Positions 25,837 to 35,300 of a stretch of DNA of 48,452 nt are shown here, piece after piece. The position numbers and the translations under genes are program-made. Positions within the stretch are counted from its first letter, which is position 1, and each line of letters opens with the position of its first letter. This stretch comes from Phycisphaera mikurensis NBRC 102666. Its GTDB lineage: Bacteria > Planctomycetota > Phycisphaerae > Phycisphaerales > SM1A02. The notes beneath the pieces were generated by a model. That model saw nothing but the letters and a program-made list of their open reading frames with translations. It made no database searches and had not been told where the DNA came from. The stretch lies in the NCBI GenBank assembly GCA_945878575.1, contig CAMDUB010000014.1, positions 1-48,452 of the forward strand, read 5' to 3'.

Positions 25837-26603
25837 ATCCCATGCGCGCGCGCCGCGCATTTACATTGCTCGAACTGCTGATTGTGGTCGGCGTGCTGGT
25901 GGCGTTGTCAGCCATTGTGTTGCCGTATGGAACGCAGTTACTCGATAGCCAGTCATTTGAGCGCACGGTTGATGACACCATGTCGCAAGCCATGTCCGCG
26001 CGTGCGTGGGCACAGCGCGAGGGCGCCGTTGTTGAATTGGTTGTGACCGATGATGGCACGCGCATTGAAGTGCGGGCGGTGGACTTACTGCGACAGGCCG
26101 AGGACGGCACCGAAGGCGCCGCGGGTGCCGACGGCATGGAGTCCGCGTTGCGCGGAACCCGAAAAGCCCAGCGACTCAAGGCGGAAATGGAGCGCCGAGT
26201 AGCCGACGTGGCCAACCGCGCCGGTGCAAATGCAGGCGCTTCCATGGGCGAAAGCGGAGCAGGTGGCGATGGGGGATTCGAACAAACTATCCCGGAATCA
26301 TGGGCCTCGCGCGAGCTGGAGTTCGGAATGCACGCCGGCACCGAAACGCCGTCGTCGGAAGCAGAGCGGTCGGAATTTTCTGCAGCAACAGGCGACGAGC
26401 GGATTGCGTTGTTTCTTCCGGATGGAAGTGCTGCGGCAGTTCGGGAATTGTGGATCCAAGCAGGGGCGCGGTCGACTCGGATTTCTATCGACCCACTCTT
26501 TGGTGAGGTGCGACGTATTGATAGTTCCGCGAAGGTTGCCGGCACACGTCCAGCCGATCGTTCGCGTGATGCTGGATCACAGTCGCAAAGGAGCGCGCCA
26601 TGA
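25833..26603 (+). CDS. gspH: Type II secretion minor pseudopilin, GspH-like (256 aa)
   Basis: A prepilin signal RRA|FTLLELLIVVGVLVALS with Glu5 is visible. The protein has 256 residues, longer than usual GspH, because of a charged helical and Gly-rich insert at about 95-150 (RKAQRLKAEMERRVADVAN). The C-terminal beta segment IALFLPDGSAA...ISIDPLFGEVRRID is GspH-like. The start is GTG 25833 or ATG 25842 (MRARRAF). It is coupled to gspG and to gspI by overlaps. The assignment to H rests on order and the C-terminal strand pattern. Confidence 0.8.
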   Translation: MNPMRARRAFTLLELLIVVGVLVALSAIVLPYGTQLLDSQSFERTVDDTMSQAMSARAWAQREGAVVELVVTDDGTRIEVRAVDLLRQAEDGTEGAAGADGMESALRGTRKAQRLKAEMERRVADVANRAGANAGASMGESGAGGDGGFEQTIPESWASRELEFGMHAGTETPSSEAERSEFSAATGDERIALFLPDGSAAAVRELWIQAGARSTRISIDPLFGEVRRIDSSAKVAGTRPADRSRDAGSQSQRSAP

Positions 26604-27007
26604 ATCAGCGCGGGTCCGTGCTGTTAGAGGTGCTGCTTGCCACAGCAGTTTTTTCGTTTGCAGGCATTGTGGTACTTGGTGTTGTTGATGGCGCTGTTGC
26701 CGATGGTGCGCGCGCAGCTCGAAGATCGCTAGCGATGGACGTTGCGCGATCACAGCTGGCGCGTATGGAGGCAGGAATTTCCGATGACTCACAAGATGAT
26801 CGCGCGGTACCTGGACTGCGAGTGGAGTCACACATGGAGCCCTCTGATTTCCCGGGACTAGCGCTCGCGGTGGTCGAGGTCTATGACGAGCAGCCCGATG
26901 GGCGCAGCGACGAGGCAAGCAACGATCCGCCACGGCTAGCGGTACTTCGGCAATTGCTGCGCGGTGATGGCGGCGGCGGTACTGAGCGACCGGAGGTTTC
27001 CCGATGA
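26600..27007 (+). CDS. gspI: Type II secretion minor pseudopilin, GspI-like (135 aa)
   Basis: The prepilin-type N-terminus NQRG|SVLLEVLLATAVFSFAG has Glu at position 5 and Gly before the cut. It is short, with few conserved residues in the C-terminal part. ATGA overlaps join it to the genes on both sides. Assignment as GspI is by size and position between the H-like and J-like genes. Confidence 0.75.
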   Translation: MNQRGSVLLEVLLATAVFSFAGIVVLGVVDGAVADGARAARRSLAMDVARSQLARMEAGISDDSQDDRAVPGLRVESHMEPSDFPGLALAVVEVYDEQPDGRSDEASNDPPRLAVLRQLLRGDGGGGTERPEVSR

Positions 27008-27642
27008 ATCGCCGTCGGAATGCCCGTGGATTCACGTTGCTAGAAGCACTGATTGCCGTGGGCATGCTCATGCTGCTCCTTGGCGCGCTGGCCATGTTTG
27101 TTGAGGATCTCACGCGCACTCGGCAATTCTCGGCGCGCACAGCGGCGCAGACTCGGTCAGCCGATGCGTTGTACAGCGTGTTGGAAGCAGCACTGCAAAC
27201 GGCCGTCGTTGATGGCGGGCCGCTGGGTTCGGGAGTCACAGGAACCGATCGGTCGGTGCGGGTTCTTTCGTCGCGAACCGATGCGGGCAGCGGCAGCGTG
27301 CGCGAACTAGCGCGTGCCGCGTTTGCTGCACTGTCTGCAACGGAGATCGGTGAGTCGTCAGGAAATATCACCGTTACTCGTGGCGGAGCATCAAGCGTGC
27401 TTCCCGCGACGGTGCGAGCCATGCGCGTGCGCTACTGGGCAGATGGTGAATGGGCGGACTCATTCGACTCACTCTCGGCGGGTTCGCTGCCACAGGCAGT
27501 GGAAGTAGCGCTGTGGTTTGGAGTAGCGGCCGCGCCATCGGATGAAGACGACTTTGGAACACCAGATCGGGTTCGAACGATCGCGGTGCCCGATGCAGCG
27601 GGCGCTGATGGCGCGAACTTCATGCCGGAGGCCGGGCAGTGA
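27004..27642 (+). CDS. gspJ: Type II secretion minor pseudopilin, GspJ-like (212 aa)
   Basis: A classical prepilin signal ARG|FTLLEALIAVGMLMLLLG with Glu5 is present. The C-terminal region has strands such as VRAMRVRYWADGEW and AVEVALWFGVAA, typical of GspJ-like beta sheets. It is coupled to gspI (ATGA) and to the GspK-like gene (GTGA). The I-J-K complex normally caps the pseudopilus tip. Confidence 0.8.
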   Translation: MNRRRNARGFTLLEALIAVGMLMLLLGALAMFVEDLTRTRQFSARTAAQTRSADALYSVLEAALQTAVVDGGPLGSGVTGTDRSVRVLSSRTDAGSGSVRELARAAFAALSATEIGESSGNITVTRGGASSVLPATVRAMRVRYWADGEWADSFDSLSAGSLPQAVEVALWFGVAAAPSDEDDFGTPDRVRTIAVPDAAGADGANFMPEAGQ

Positions 27643-29738
27643 CTTTGCATTCCACCAGTCAAATGTCCAACACAGGCGTTGCCCGACGCGGGGTAGTCAT
27701 GCTGGCGGTATTGGTGGTGCTTGCAGTTGCTGCGCTTGTTGCTGGTGGATTACTTGCTGCAGCAGAGGCAGAACATGCGGGATTGGCAGCCATGCGTGAT
27801 CGAACGCAACAGCGCGCTATCGCCTGGAGCGGCTGCCAAGCAGTTGCCGCACTTCTTTCTGCGCAGCGACAGACGATTGCGGACGGTGAAACTCCGGAAT
27901 TGCCTGATGAAGTGTTGCTCTATGAAGCCGATGGCGCACAGGCGGTGGCTCGAATCCTGCCGGTTGGTCCGTCCGGCGAACGATTGGTTGCAGAGTGCGC
28001 GAAGTTTGCACTCGCAGGTCTTGACCCGGCAGTGCTGGCCGCCACTGGAGTGATTGATGCCAAAGCCGCTGCTGCAGCAGTGGCACGCGGCGGAAGTGCG
28101 GACGCGATCGAGTCAATCGTGCAACCGGAAGTCGGCTTGACTGCCGACCGCGTGATCGGTCCAGTAGCCGCAGGCATTGCTGCAGGAGTTCGTCGACTGC
28201 AGGACAGTAGCTCCGGATCTGGTGCACGCGGCGCTATTCCGGCGCGGGTTCGGACGCTAGCGGTGGCAGATGTAGCAACGCCGTTTTCAGCACAGCGTGC
28301 ACTTGGTAGCGGTATTGCAGGCGCCATCGTTCAGCGTCAGGCACTTGGCGCATGGAGCAGCGAAGGAATGTCGGCAATTGACGCGCAAACGGGGGGCGGT
28401 ACCGCGGAACGCATGCGCAGCGCAATTGGTGGAGAAACACCTACAAATCAGGGTGATTTAGTGCGCGCGATGCGCCTGTCACAACTTCCAGTTGATAAGT
28501 GGAGCGCAGTACTTGATGCAGTGATCGCTGGAGATTCAGCGGTCGAACGTCGGCAGGTTGACATTGCCAACGCGCCCGAGGAGGTGCTTCGTGCCATTCC
28601 ATCGGTTGGTACAGAGCTAGCAGCCAAGATGATCCAAGCACGCGCATCGCTCGCGGCAGGTGAACGCGCGCAACTGGCATGGCCGGTGACTTCGGGCGCA
28701 TTGACTCCGGAGGAGTTTGAGGCGATTGCCCCGTTCATATGTGCGCGCAGTTGGTTGTGGCGAACGCGCGTTGCGACTGGCGTCGTGGACAGCATGCAAG
28801 AGGGCAGTGCCATGCGCGGCATTGAGGTGTGGGAAGTAGTCATTGATCTTGCAGAAGATCCGCCGCGATTTGCAAGTATCCGTGATTGCACGTTGCTACC
28901 CATTGCCTCGGCGTTAGCTGAGCAGGAACGAATGGAACAGGCGACGCTTGGTGAGCGCGGGAGTACTGCAACCGATGCAGTGGTTGATGACGAGCTGGAA
29001 AGTTCAGCTGATAGCACTGGCGGCGCTATGCAATCAGTCCAAGAATCACAGGCAATAGCTGACTCTGGCAGCGATCCGATGATTGACGGTGCTGCCGATG
29101 AATCTGCTGATGACGCAGCGGGCGCCGATTCAGCAGGTGACGCGACTCGCCCGCCAGCGCCGCGCCCATGGCGGTCACCAGCTGCAGATGCAGTTCGTAC
29201 CGCTGATGCGGCGCGCCGAGCGGAGAACGATCAACGCCAAGCTGCGCAGCGCGAGCGTGATGCCCAGGGTGCGTGGAAACCAGCCGGCGAGCCAGCGCCC
29301 GGGGCGCGGCAATGGACGACATCGGCCGATCGTGAGAAACAGTCGCGCGAGGCGGACTCGCGCGGTTGGAGCACGCTTGCCGATCGCGAGCGAGCCGAAC
29401 GCGAGGATCGTTCTGGGAAGTGGAAGACACTTGCCGACCGCGAGCGGGATGACCGAGCAACGCGTTCGAAGGAATGGAAATCGCTCGGCGAACAAGAAAG
29501 CGAACGACGCGAAGCACGCGACGCTGAAGAGCGCGCGCGTCGTAAGGCGCAATGGGCATCCACGCCACAGAAATTCCGCACCAAGCGGTGGGACGACAAA
29601 GATGTACCGCCAGATTCCGCCGGAGTTGCATCCCGTGCGCAGGAATCCGGTAAGGACGAGGAGCAGGCGACGGCATCGGGTTCTTCGACAGGTGGGCTGT
29701 CGGGACGATGGCGCCGCCGTAGCGATTCGAGTCCGTAA
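27639..29738 (+). CDS. gspK: GspK-like tip pseudopilin with charged repeat tail (699 aa)
   Basis: The N-terminus ARRG|VVMLAVLVVLAVAALV lacks Glu5, as GspK does. The helix-hairpin-helix-like region reads VDIANAPEEVLRAIPSVGTE and AAKMIQARASL, the usual GspK alpha domain. Normal GspK has about 330 residues; this one has 699. From about residue 420 it turns into an acidic, low-complexity stretch. At about 545-640 it has four or five Trp-containing charged units of about 20 residues (WSTLADRERAERED, WKTLADRERDDRA, WKSLGEQESERRE). These probably form a charged helix or a disordered tail outside the membrane. The start GTG at 27639 overlaps the gspJ stop. Confidence 0.8.
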   Translation: MTLHSTSQMSNTGVARRGVVMLAVLVVLAVAALVAGGLLAAAEAEHAGLAAMRDRTQQRAIAWSGCQAVAALLSAQRQTIADGETPELPDEVLLYEADGAQAVARILPVGPSGERLVAECAKFALAGLDPAVLAATGVIDAKAAAAAVARGGSADAIESIVQPEVGLTADRVIGPVAAGIAAGVRRLQDSSSGSGARGAIPARVRTLAVADVATPFSAQRALGSGIAGAIVQRQALGAWSSEGMSAIDAQTGGGTAERMRSAIGGETPTNQGDLVRAMRLSQLPVDKWSAVLDAVIAGDSAVERRQVDIANAPEEVLRAIPSVGTELAAKMIQARASLAAGERAQLAWPVTSGALTPEEFEAIAPFICARSWLWRTRVATGVVDSMQEGSAMRGIEVWEVVIDLAEDPPRFASIRDCTLLPIASALAEQERMEQATLGERGSTATDAVVDDELESSADSTGGAMQSVQESQAIADSGSDPMIDGAADESADDAAGADSAGDATRPPAPRPWRSPAADAVRTADAARRAENDQRQAAQRERDAQGAWKPAGEPAPGARQWTTSADREKQSREADSRGWSTLADRERAEREDRSGKWKTLADRERDDRATRSKEWKSLGEQESERREARDAEERARRKAQWASTPQKFRTKRWDDKDVPPDSAGVASRAQESGKDEEQATASGSSTGGLSGRWRRRSDSSP

Positions 29739-29744
29739 ATACCA

Positions 29745-31232
29745 GTGAAATCACAGGTAGCGATCGATCTTGGACACCGACGCCTCCGCGCGGTGGAGGC
29801 AGTCGTAGAACGCGGCCGTGCCACTGTGGCGCGGTGCGTGGATATCGAATTGCCAACGGAAGTTATTGACGGCACCGATGCGGTTCGTGGCGCGTTTGTG
29901 GCGCTCGCACTCCGCAATGCGGGTATTGCCACGGACCGTGCCACCTGGACAATTGTTCGCGATCGATTGTCGTTCAAGCGATTGGTGTTGCCTGGTGCAG
30001 AGCGAGATGAGATTGCCGGAATGGTTCGCCTGGCCATGTTGCGCGAAGCCGCGGTCTCTGCTGATGCAGTGGTTGACTTCGTTCCCATTGGCGCAGAGGC
30101 ATGGGCTGTGGCAGCTTCGGCGAAAGAAATTGCTGCAGTGCGCGCAATGGCTGTGGCTGCTGGAATCGCTGTTGATCGGATTGCGCCGCGCACATTCGGA
30201 ACCGCGTACCTGTTGGAAACACTGCCTGCTGTTGATGCGCGCGCTGATGACAACGATGCTCCTGATGCAGCCATCGATCTGTGCGGCGATGCAGTTGAAC
30301 TGGTAGTTGCGGGCCGTGATGGACTGCGCGCAACGCGCGGTGCCACGGTTGTTGACCCGGATGCCGACGCAAGCGTGACCGAAGCACGTCGTTCCTGGAG
30401 TGGATTTCGCTTGCAGCAGCCTGATCAGCGGCCGGCAGCGATTGACGTGATTGGCCCAACAAACGTGGCCGCGCGCGTAGTGGTTGCGCTGGCGGGTGAC
30501 ACCGGTCTGCCAGTTTCGCACTTGGCTGCACATCCCGACGTGACATGCACAGTGGATCCTGGCGCCGCATGGCCGCTGGTTGGACTACTGCTTGAGGGTG
30601 CGCGCAAGCGCGAGCGCATTGACTTGGCAAATCCGCGTCGCGCGCCAGACTTAGCGGCGCGTCGGCGGATGCAACTGTACGCAGTGGTTGCAATCATTGG
30701 AATTGCATACGCCATGGGTTGGACCATTGGCCGCAAGGAGCGCGGCACCATCGAGGCGCGTCGCACCGAGTTGCGTGCCAAGGCCGAAGGTGCGCTTCTT
30801 GAGCATCGGCAGTTCAAGCGCGATGAACTGCGCGTCCGGCACATTGAAGCGTGGACCAATGCGGATCTTCCGTGGCTTGACTCGTTGGCATACATCGCCG
30901 GATTTGCGCCGGACGCATCGCGCGTAGTGCTGGCTGGTTGGAATGGTCAGGCGCTCTCCGACGAGGCCACCGTTGCCAAGGACGGGACGATGAAGATTCC
31001 ATCGGAAGTTCGGATTGCGATCGATGCTGAAGCAGCTGATCGTGCCACTGCTGATGCGTTGCGGGAATCGTTGGTTTCGAAGCGTGACTTCAATGTTCGC
31101 CCCACCAGCGCAGAGGGAAAAGCTGGGCGCCGTCTGCCAGTGGCTGTGGAGATGGTGATTGATTCGCTGGACGGCCCACCCGTGCAGCGACCCGCCAGTG
31201 CCGCAGTATCAAGCCGCCGAGGTGTGCGATGA
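29745..31232 (+). CDS. gspL: GspL-like (PilM-PilN type) inner-membrane protein (495 aa)
   Basis: The cytoplasmic N-terminal part has an actin-like fold of the PilM/GspL type (VAIDLGHRRLRAVEAV..., and near 130 VVDFVPIGAEAWAVAASAKE). One membrane helix lies at about 308-326 (MQLYAVVAIIGIAYAMGWTI), with a periplasmic coil and a small ferredoxin-like domain after it (LDSLAYIAGFAPDASRVVL...). In T2SS, GspL recruits the ATPase GspE to GspM. GTG start at 29745. Coupled to the next gene by ATGA. The sequence is divergent, so the name rests on architecture and order. Confidence 0.8.
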   Translation: MKSQVAIDLGHRRLRAVEAVVERGRATVARCVDIELPTEVIDGTDAVRGAFVALALRNAGIATDRATWTIVRDRLSFKRLVLPGAERDEIAGMVRLAMLREAAVSADAVVDFVPIGAEAWAVAASAKEIAAVRAMAVAAGIAVDRIAPRTFGTAYLLETLPAVDARADDNDAPDAAIDLCGDAVELVVAGRDGLRATRGATVVDPDADASVTEARRSWSGFRLQQPDQRPAAIDVIGPTNVAARVVVALAGDTGLPVSHLAAHPDVTCTVDPGAAWPLVGLLLEGARKRERIDLANPRRAPDLAARRRMQLYAVVAIIGIAYAMGWTIGRKERGTIEARRTELRAKAEGALLEHRQFKRDELRVRHIEAWTNADLPWLDSLAYIAGFAPDASRVVLAGWNGQALSDEATVAKDGTMKIPSEVRIAIDAEAADRATADALRESLVSKRDFNVRPTSAEGKAGRRLPVAVEMVIDSLDGPPVQRPASAAVSSRRGVR

Positions 31233-32335
31233 GTAGCACGGAAACCTCCAAATCAACGGTAGCGGCATGGCGTGAGCGCATGACCGCGCTTGTGCCGGTG
31301 CGTCTGCGCGTGCCGCTTTCATGGACCGGTGCGGCACTGATCGCCGGAGCGCTCGGTTGGATGATTCACGGCGGGCGCCTGACATCATTTTCTGGATTTG
31401 ATCGTGCTGGCGCGGAGGCTGACATTGCACGTACCAGTGAATTCTTGCGCAGTGTTCGTGAAGAGCGAGATCGACGTCCGGAGATTGACCGGCGGATCGC
31501 CGCCGCAGTGAGTCGATCACTTGGCGAACGAACGGATGCGGTTGACACTGCGTTGCGAGCACGGCTGAATCGGATTGCCGAGGAGACCGGTGTCCGTGAT
31601 CTGATGGTTGCCACCGGCGCTGCAGTGGAGCGCAAGTCACCGGCTCGCCAAGAATTTGTGCGCCTGGCTCTTCCGCGGTCCATGCGCGATCAGCCGGACT
31701 TTGTTGAGTTGCGCGCCACTATCTCCGGCGAAGGCGCTGTTGATCAAGTGCTTCGTTTGGTGTACCGAATCACGGTAGACCCAATGCTGAAGCGCGTGGA
31801 AGCCATCAAGTTTGACCCTATCAAAGATGGCGGTCGCATGCGAGTGACCATTCGCCTGAGCACTGCGTTTGTTCCAGGGCAGGAGCCCGCGGCGCTGCCC
31901 GGCGCTCCAAGCGCGGAAGCCCTTGCGGGATTCTCAAAGTACGCCGCGCTGGCTGCACGCAACCCCTTCCGTGTTCCATCAGCAACCGGCTCCGGAGCGA
32001 ACACGCTGGTGACGGCGCCAGCAACGTCCCTTGGCGCGGCCGCGGCTACCACCGAAGTTGCCGGCGCAACCACAGCAACTGAGCCGGAGATTCCCGGCGG
32101 ATTTCCATACGGACTATGGCTTCTCACTGGTGTGGTTGATGGTCCTGCCGGTACGGAGGCGTATTTCAAGAACGCCGGTAACGGCGAGACACGCGTGCTG
32201 CGTGTCAACGAATCGATTGCGGAGTTTTCGTTCATTGGCCTGGATGCCGATGCAGCTCGGATAGTGGCGGGCGGCGCGACGTATCGCGTGCGCGTTGGAG
32301 AAAGTCTGGAGGCCCGCGCGCTTGAAGCGCCGTGA
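31229..32335 (+). CDS. GspM/PilO-like protein with C-terminal GspC/PilP-like domain (368 aa)
   Basis: One membrane helix lies near 31-46 (WTGAALIAGALGWMIHGG). It is followed by a coiled coil (VREERDRRPEIDRRI), a GspM/PilO-like ferredoxin domain (about 125-215, RVTIRLSTAF), and an Ala/Pro linker at about 250-285. The last 80 residues resemble the beta domain of GspC (HR) or PilP: WLLTGVVDGPAGTEAYFKNA and RVLRVNESIAEFSF. No separate gspC exists in the operon, so this fusion could connect the inner-membrane platform to the N0 domain of the secretin (inference). Its stop overlaps the GTG that precedes the secretin start. Confidence 0.75.
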   Translation: MSSTETSKSTVAAWRERMTALVPVRLRVPLSWTGAALIAGALGWMIHGGRLTSFSGFDRAGAEADIARTSEFLRSVREERDRRPEIDRRIAAAVSRSLGERTDAVDTALRARLNRIAEETGVRDLMVATGAAVERKSPARQEFVRLALPRSMRDQPDFVELRATISGEGAVDQVLRLVYRITVDPMLKRVEAIKFDPIKDGGRMRVTIRLSTAFVPGQEPAALPGAPSAEALAGFSKYAALAARNPFRVPSATGSGANTLVTAPATSLGAAAATTEVAGATTATEPEIPGGFPYGLWLLTGVVDGPAGTEAYFKNAGNGETRVLRVNESIAEFSFIGLDADAARIVAGGATYRVRVGESLEARALEAP

Positions 32336-32349
32336 GCAGGACACGACAC

Positions 32350-35300
32350 ATGAACACGAAGATATCGAACGCCAGCCGAATGATTCCAGAGGTCCTTGCA
32401 GTCCTTGCAGTCTCTGCCACCACGCTCACGACGCCGGTGGTTGCAGCGCACACAAGTAACCTGGCCAACACGAGCGCGGATCCAGCGGCAGTACTTGCAC
32501 CAGCCGCGCGCGTTGCGCCCATTGCAATGATTGCTCCCACGGCAGATGCAGCGTCCACCATGCAGGATGCGCCAGCGCCAACATCTGGTGGCATTCGCTT
32601 TGCTTTCAAAGGTCAGTCATGGGACCAGATTCTTGATTATTTCAGTCGCACTACCAGCTTGCCAATCGTTCGCGAAACGGAAGTCCCGAAGGGATCGGTA
32701 GATTTCATCAGTGCGCGCGCGTACACGCTGCCGGAAGCGCTCTCCACACTGAATCAACTTCTGCAAACGCAGAACGTGATGTTGCGAGTTGAGAAGGACA
32801 AGCTGTATTTGCAGAAGCTTTCCGATATGAAGCGGGAGAACATTCCTACGTTTGTGAATGAACTTCCCGCAACCGTGACTGATGACACCATCGTCACACT
32901 CATGCTTCCGTTGAAGACCGCGCGGGTTGGCCCGATTTCCACGCAGTTGGCCAATTTGGTCGGCACGTACGGATCCGTTACCGCGCTTGAACCACAGAAT
33001 TCCTTGATTCTCGTGGAGACGGCGGGTCAAGTGCGGCGCATGCTCAAGATGATCGATTCGATCGATCATGCCGAGCCCGACAACGAAGTGCGCTTCTACC
33101 CACTCCGTCACGCCAAGGCGAACACACTGATCGCTAGCCTCTCATCACTCATTGGCCAACGGCAGGTTGAGTACGTGATTGGTGCAGACGGCAAGAAGAC
33201 GAAGATCGAAGAGAGCAAGATGGAAGGTCTCTCAATGACCGCTGACGAGCGCACCAACGCGATCGTTGCGCGCGGTGTTCGTTCGCGATTGTTGCAACTT
33301 GCTGACGTCATTGAGTTACTTGACGTTCCATCTGGCGGATCGGCTGCTGCTGGAGTGCCCGGCGCACCCGCGGCGGTGACACGCAGTGTGCGAACCGTCA
33401 TGCTTCGCGGCGTCACTCCGACCGAGGCGAAGCTACGCCTTGATGAGCTGTACGCGACGCTTCCCAAGGAATTGAAGCCCACGGTGTTAGCGATGGACGA
33501 GGTTGGGAAGCTGGCGATTGTTGGACCGTCGCAGAGCGTGGCTGAAGGTGCCGCATTGATCGAAGCGCTCGATGGCGATCGTCGCGTCCCAGGCAGCGCG
33601 CGCGTTGATGACATTGATCCGCAGACCGTCACACTCATTCCACTTCGTAACGCCGACGCCACCAGCATCATTCCGCAAATCCGTGATCTGCAAACCGCCG
33701 CGCAGCGCAAGGTAGTAACCATTGCCGCTGGTCCCGATGGCCGCAGTGTCATTGTGAGCGCACTCTCCAGCGAGAGCGAACAAGTGCGTCGCATCGTTGA
33801 CATTCTTGATCAAGCTGGTCGCATTGAGCGTCGCACGCAAGTGCTGAAAGTTCAGGCAGCCAAGCCTGCCGACACCATCGAGGCTGCAAAGCGCATTCTG
33901 GCTTCGGAGCGGGATCCACGTAGTCCGGAAGGTGCGCTTGACATTGATGTTGCACGCGATGGCCGCACCTTGACGGTTGCTGGAACCCAGGCTGCAATCG
34001 CTCGATTTGAGCAGGCACTGAAATTGGCGGAGCAAGCCACGGTGGTTGAGCGTTCTACTCGCGTGTTTGAACTGAAGTACGCGCAGGCGTCCAAGGTGGC
34101 GCCCGCATTGCAGCAGATGGCAAAGCAGATCCTGACTCCAAAGGATGACACGCAGTATGCCGAGCCGCAGATTGAAGGGATTGATACGCTTCGCCAGTTA
34201 AGTGTCACGGGCACTGAAGAACAATTGAAGTCCATTGCCACGCTGGTCGCCACACTGGACCGCGCGGACCGCACCGGGCGCATGGTGGCAGTGCGCCAGG
34301 CCAAGGCATCTGAAATGGCAACGTCGGTTCGTGATCTGGTTGCCAAGACGCAGGTGGACGATCCATCGCACCCGTTCACTCCGCCAACGATTGAACCGAT
34401 TGAACAAACCAATTCACTGTGGATTGTTGGCGAGCCAGCGCAACTTGCCGCGGTCGAAGAAGTGATTCGGCAACTTGACACAGTGACCCCGGGACAACTC
34501 CCGCCTCTGCGACTGCTGCAGGTACGTGCTGCCGATGCAAGCCAAATGGCGCAGTTGTTGACGGCACGTTACGACCAACGCCCTGCAGACCTGCGCCGCG
34601 AGAAGCCAGTCCGTGTCGACGCGGACACCGCCACCAACACGCTGATTGTGACTGCTCACGAGGAGGTATTCCCAGAGATTCGCGAATTCATCGAAAGTGT
34701 CAATCGCAGCGGAGAGAAGGATGGTCAGCGTGAGACGGTGATCATTCCATTGCGCGTGGGGCGTGCGGTGGAAGTAGCAGCGGCACTCGACAAGCTTTAT
34801 CCGCAACCCCCGATGCCTCTTGATGCGCGCGGTCGCCCGCTTCCGCACTTGCAGAAGCAGAAGGACATCTTCATCAGCGCTGACGCCGCTACCAACACCG
34901 TCATTGTGGAGTGCCCAGGCGAACGGAAAGCACAATTTGAAGCGATCGTTGCGCAACTGGACCGCATTGAAGCGCCGCCGCAAGCAGGCGTTCGCACATG
35001 GCGCATTGATCGCGGTGACCTCGACAAGATTGCCGCGAGTATTCGTGGACTGGCGCAGAGTGGCGCATTGGCCGCGCCATCGGTTGCCGGTCGCAAAAGC
35101 CCAGAAGTCACCGTGCAAGTGGAGTCTGCAAGCCGAACGCTGATCGTCACTGGCGACGAAGCGGCGTTTGCCAAGGTTGACGCGGTGGTCAAGGAACTAC
35201 AGGGTGTGCCTGCCGCCGGCTTCAAGACGTACGTCCTGAAGAGTGGCCGCACCGACCAGGTCAGCTCGCTACTCAAGCAAGTGCTCACTACCCGCGCTCG

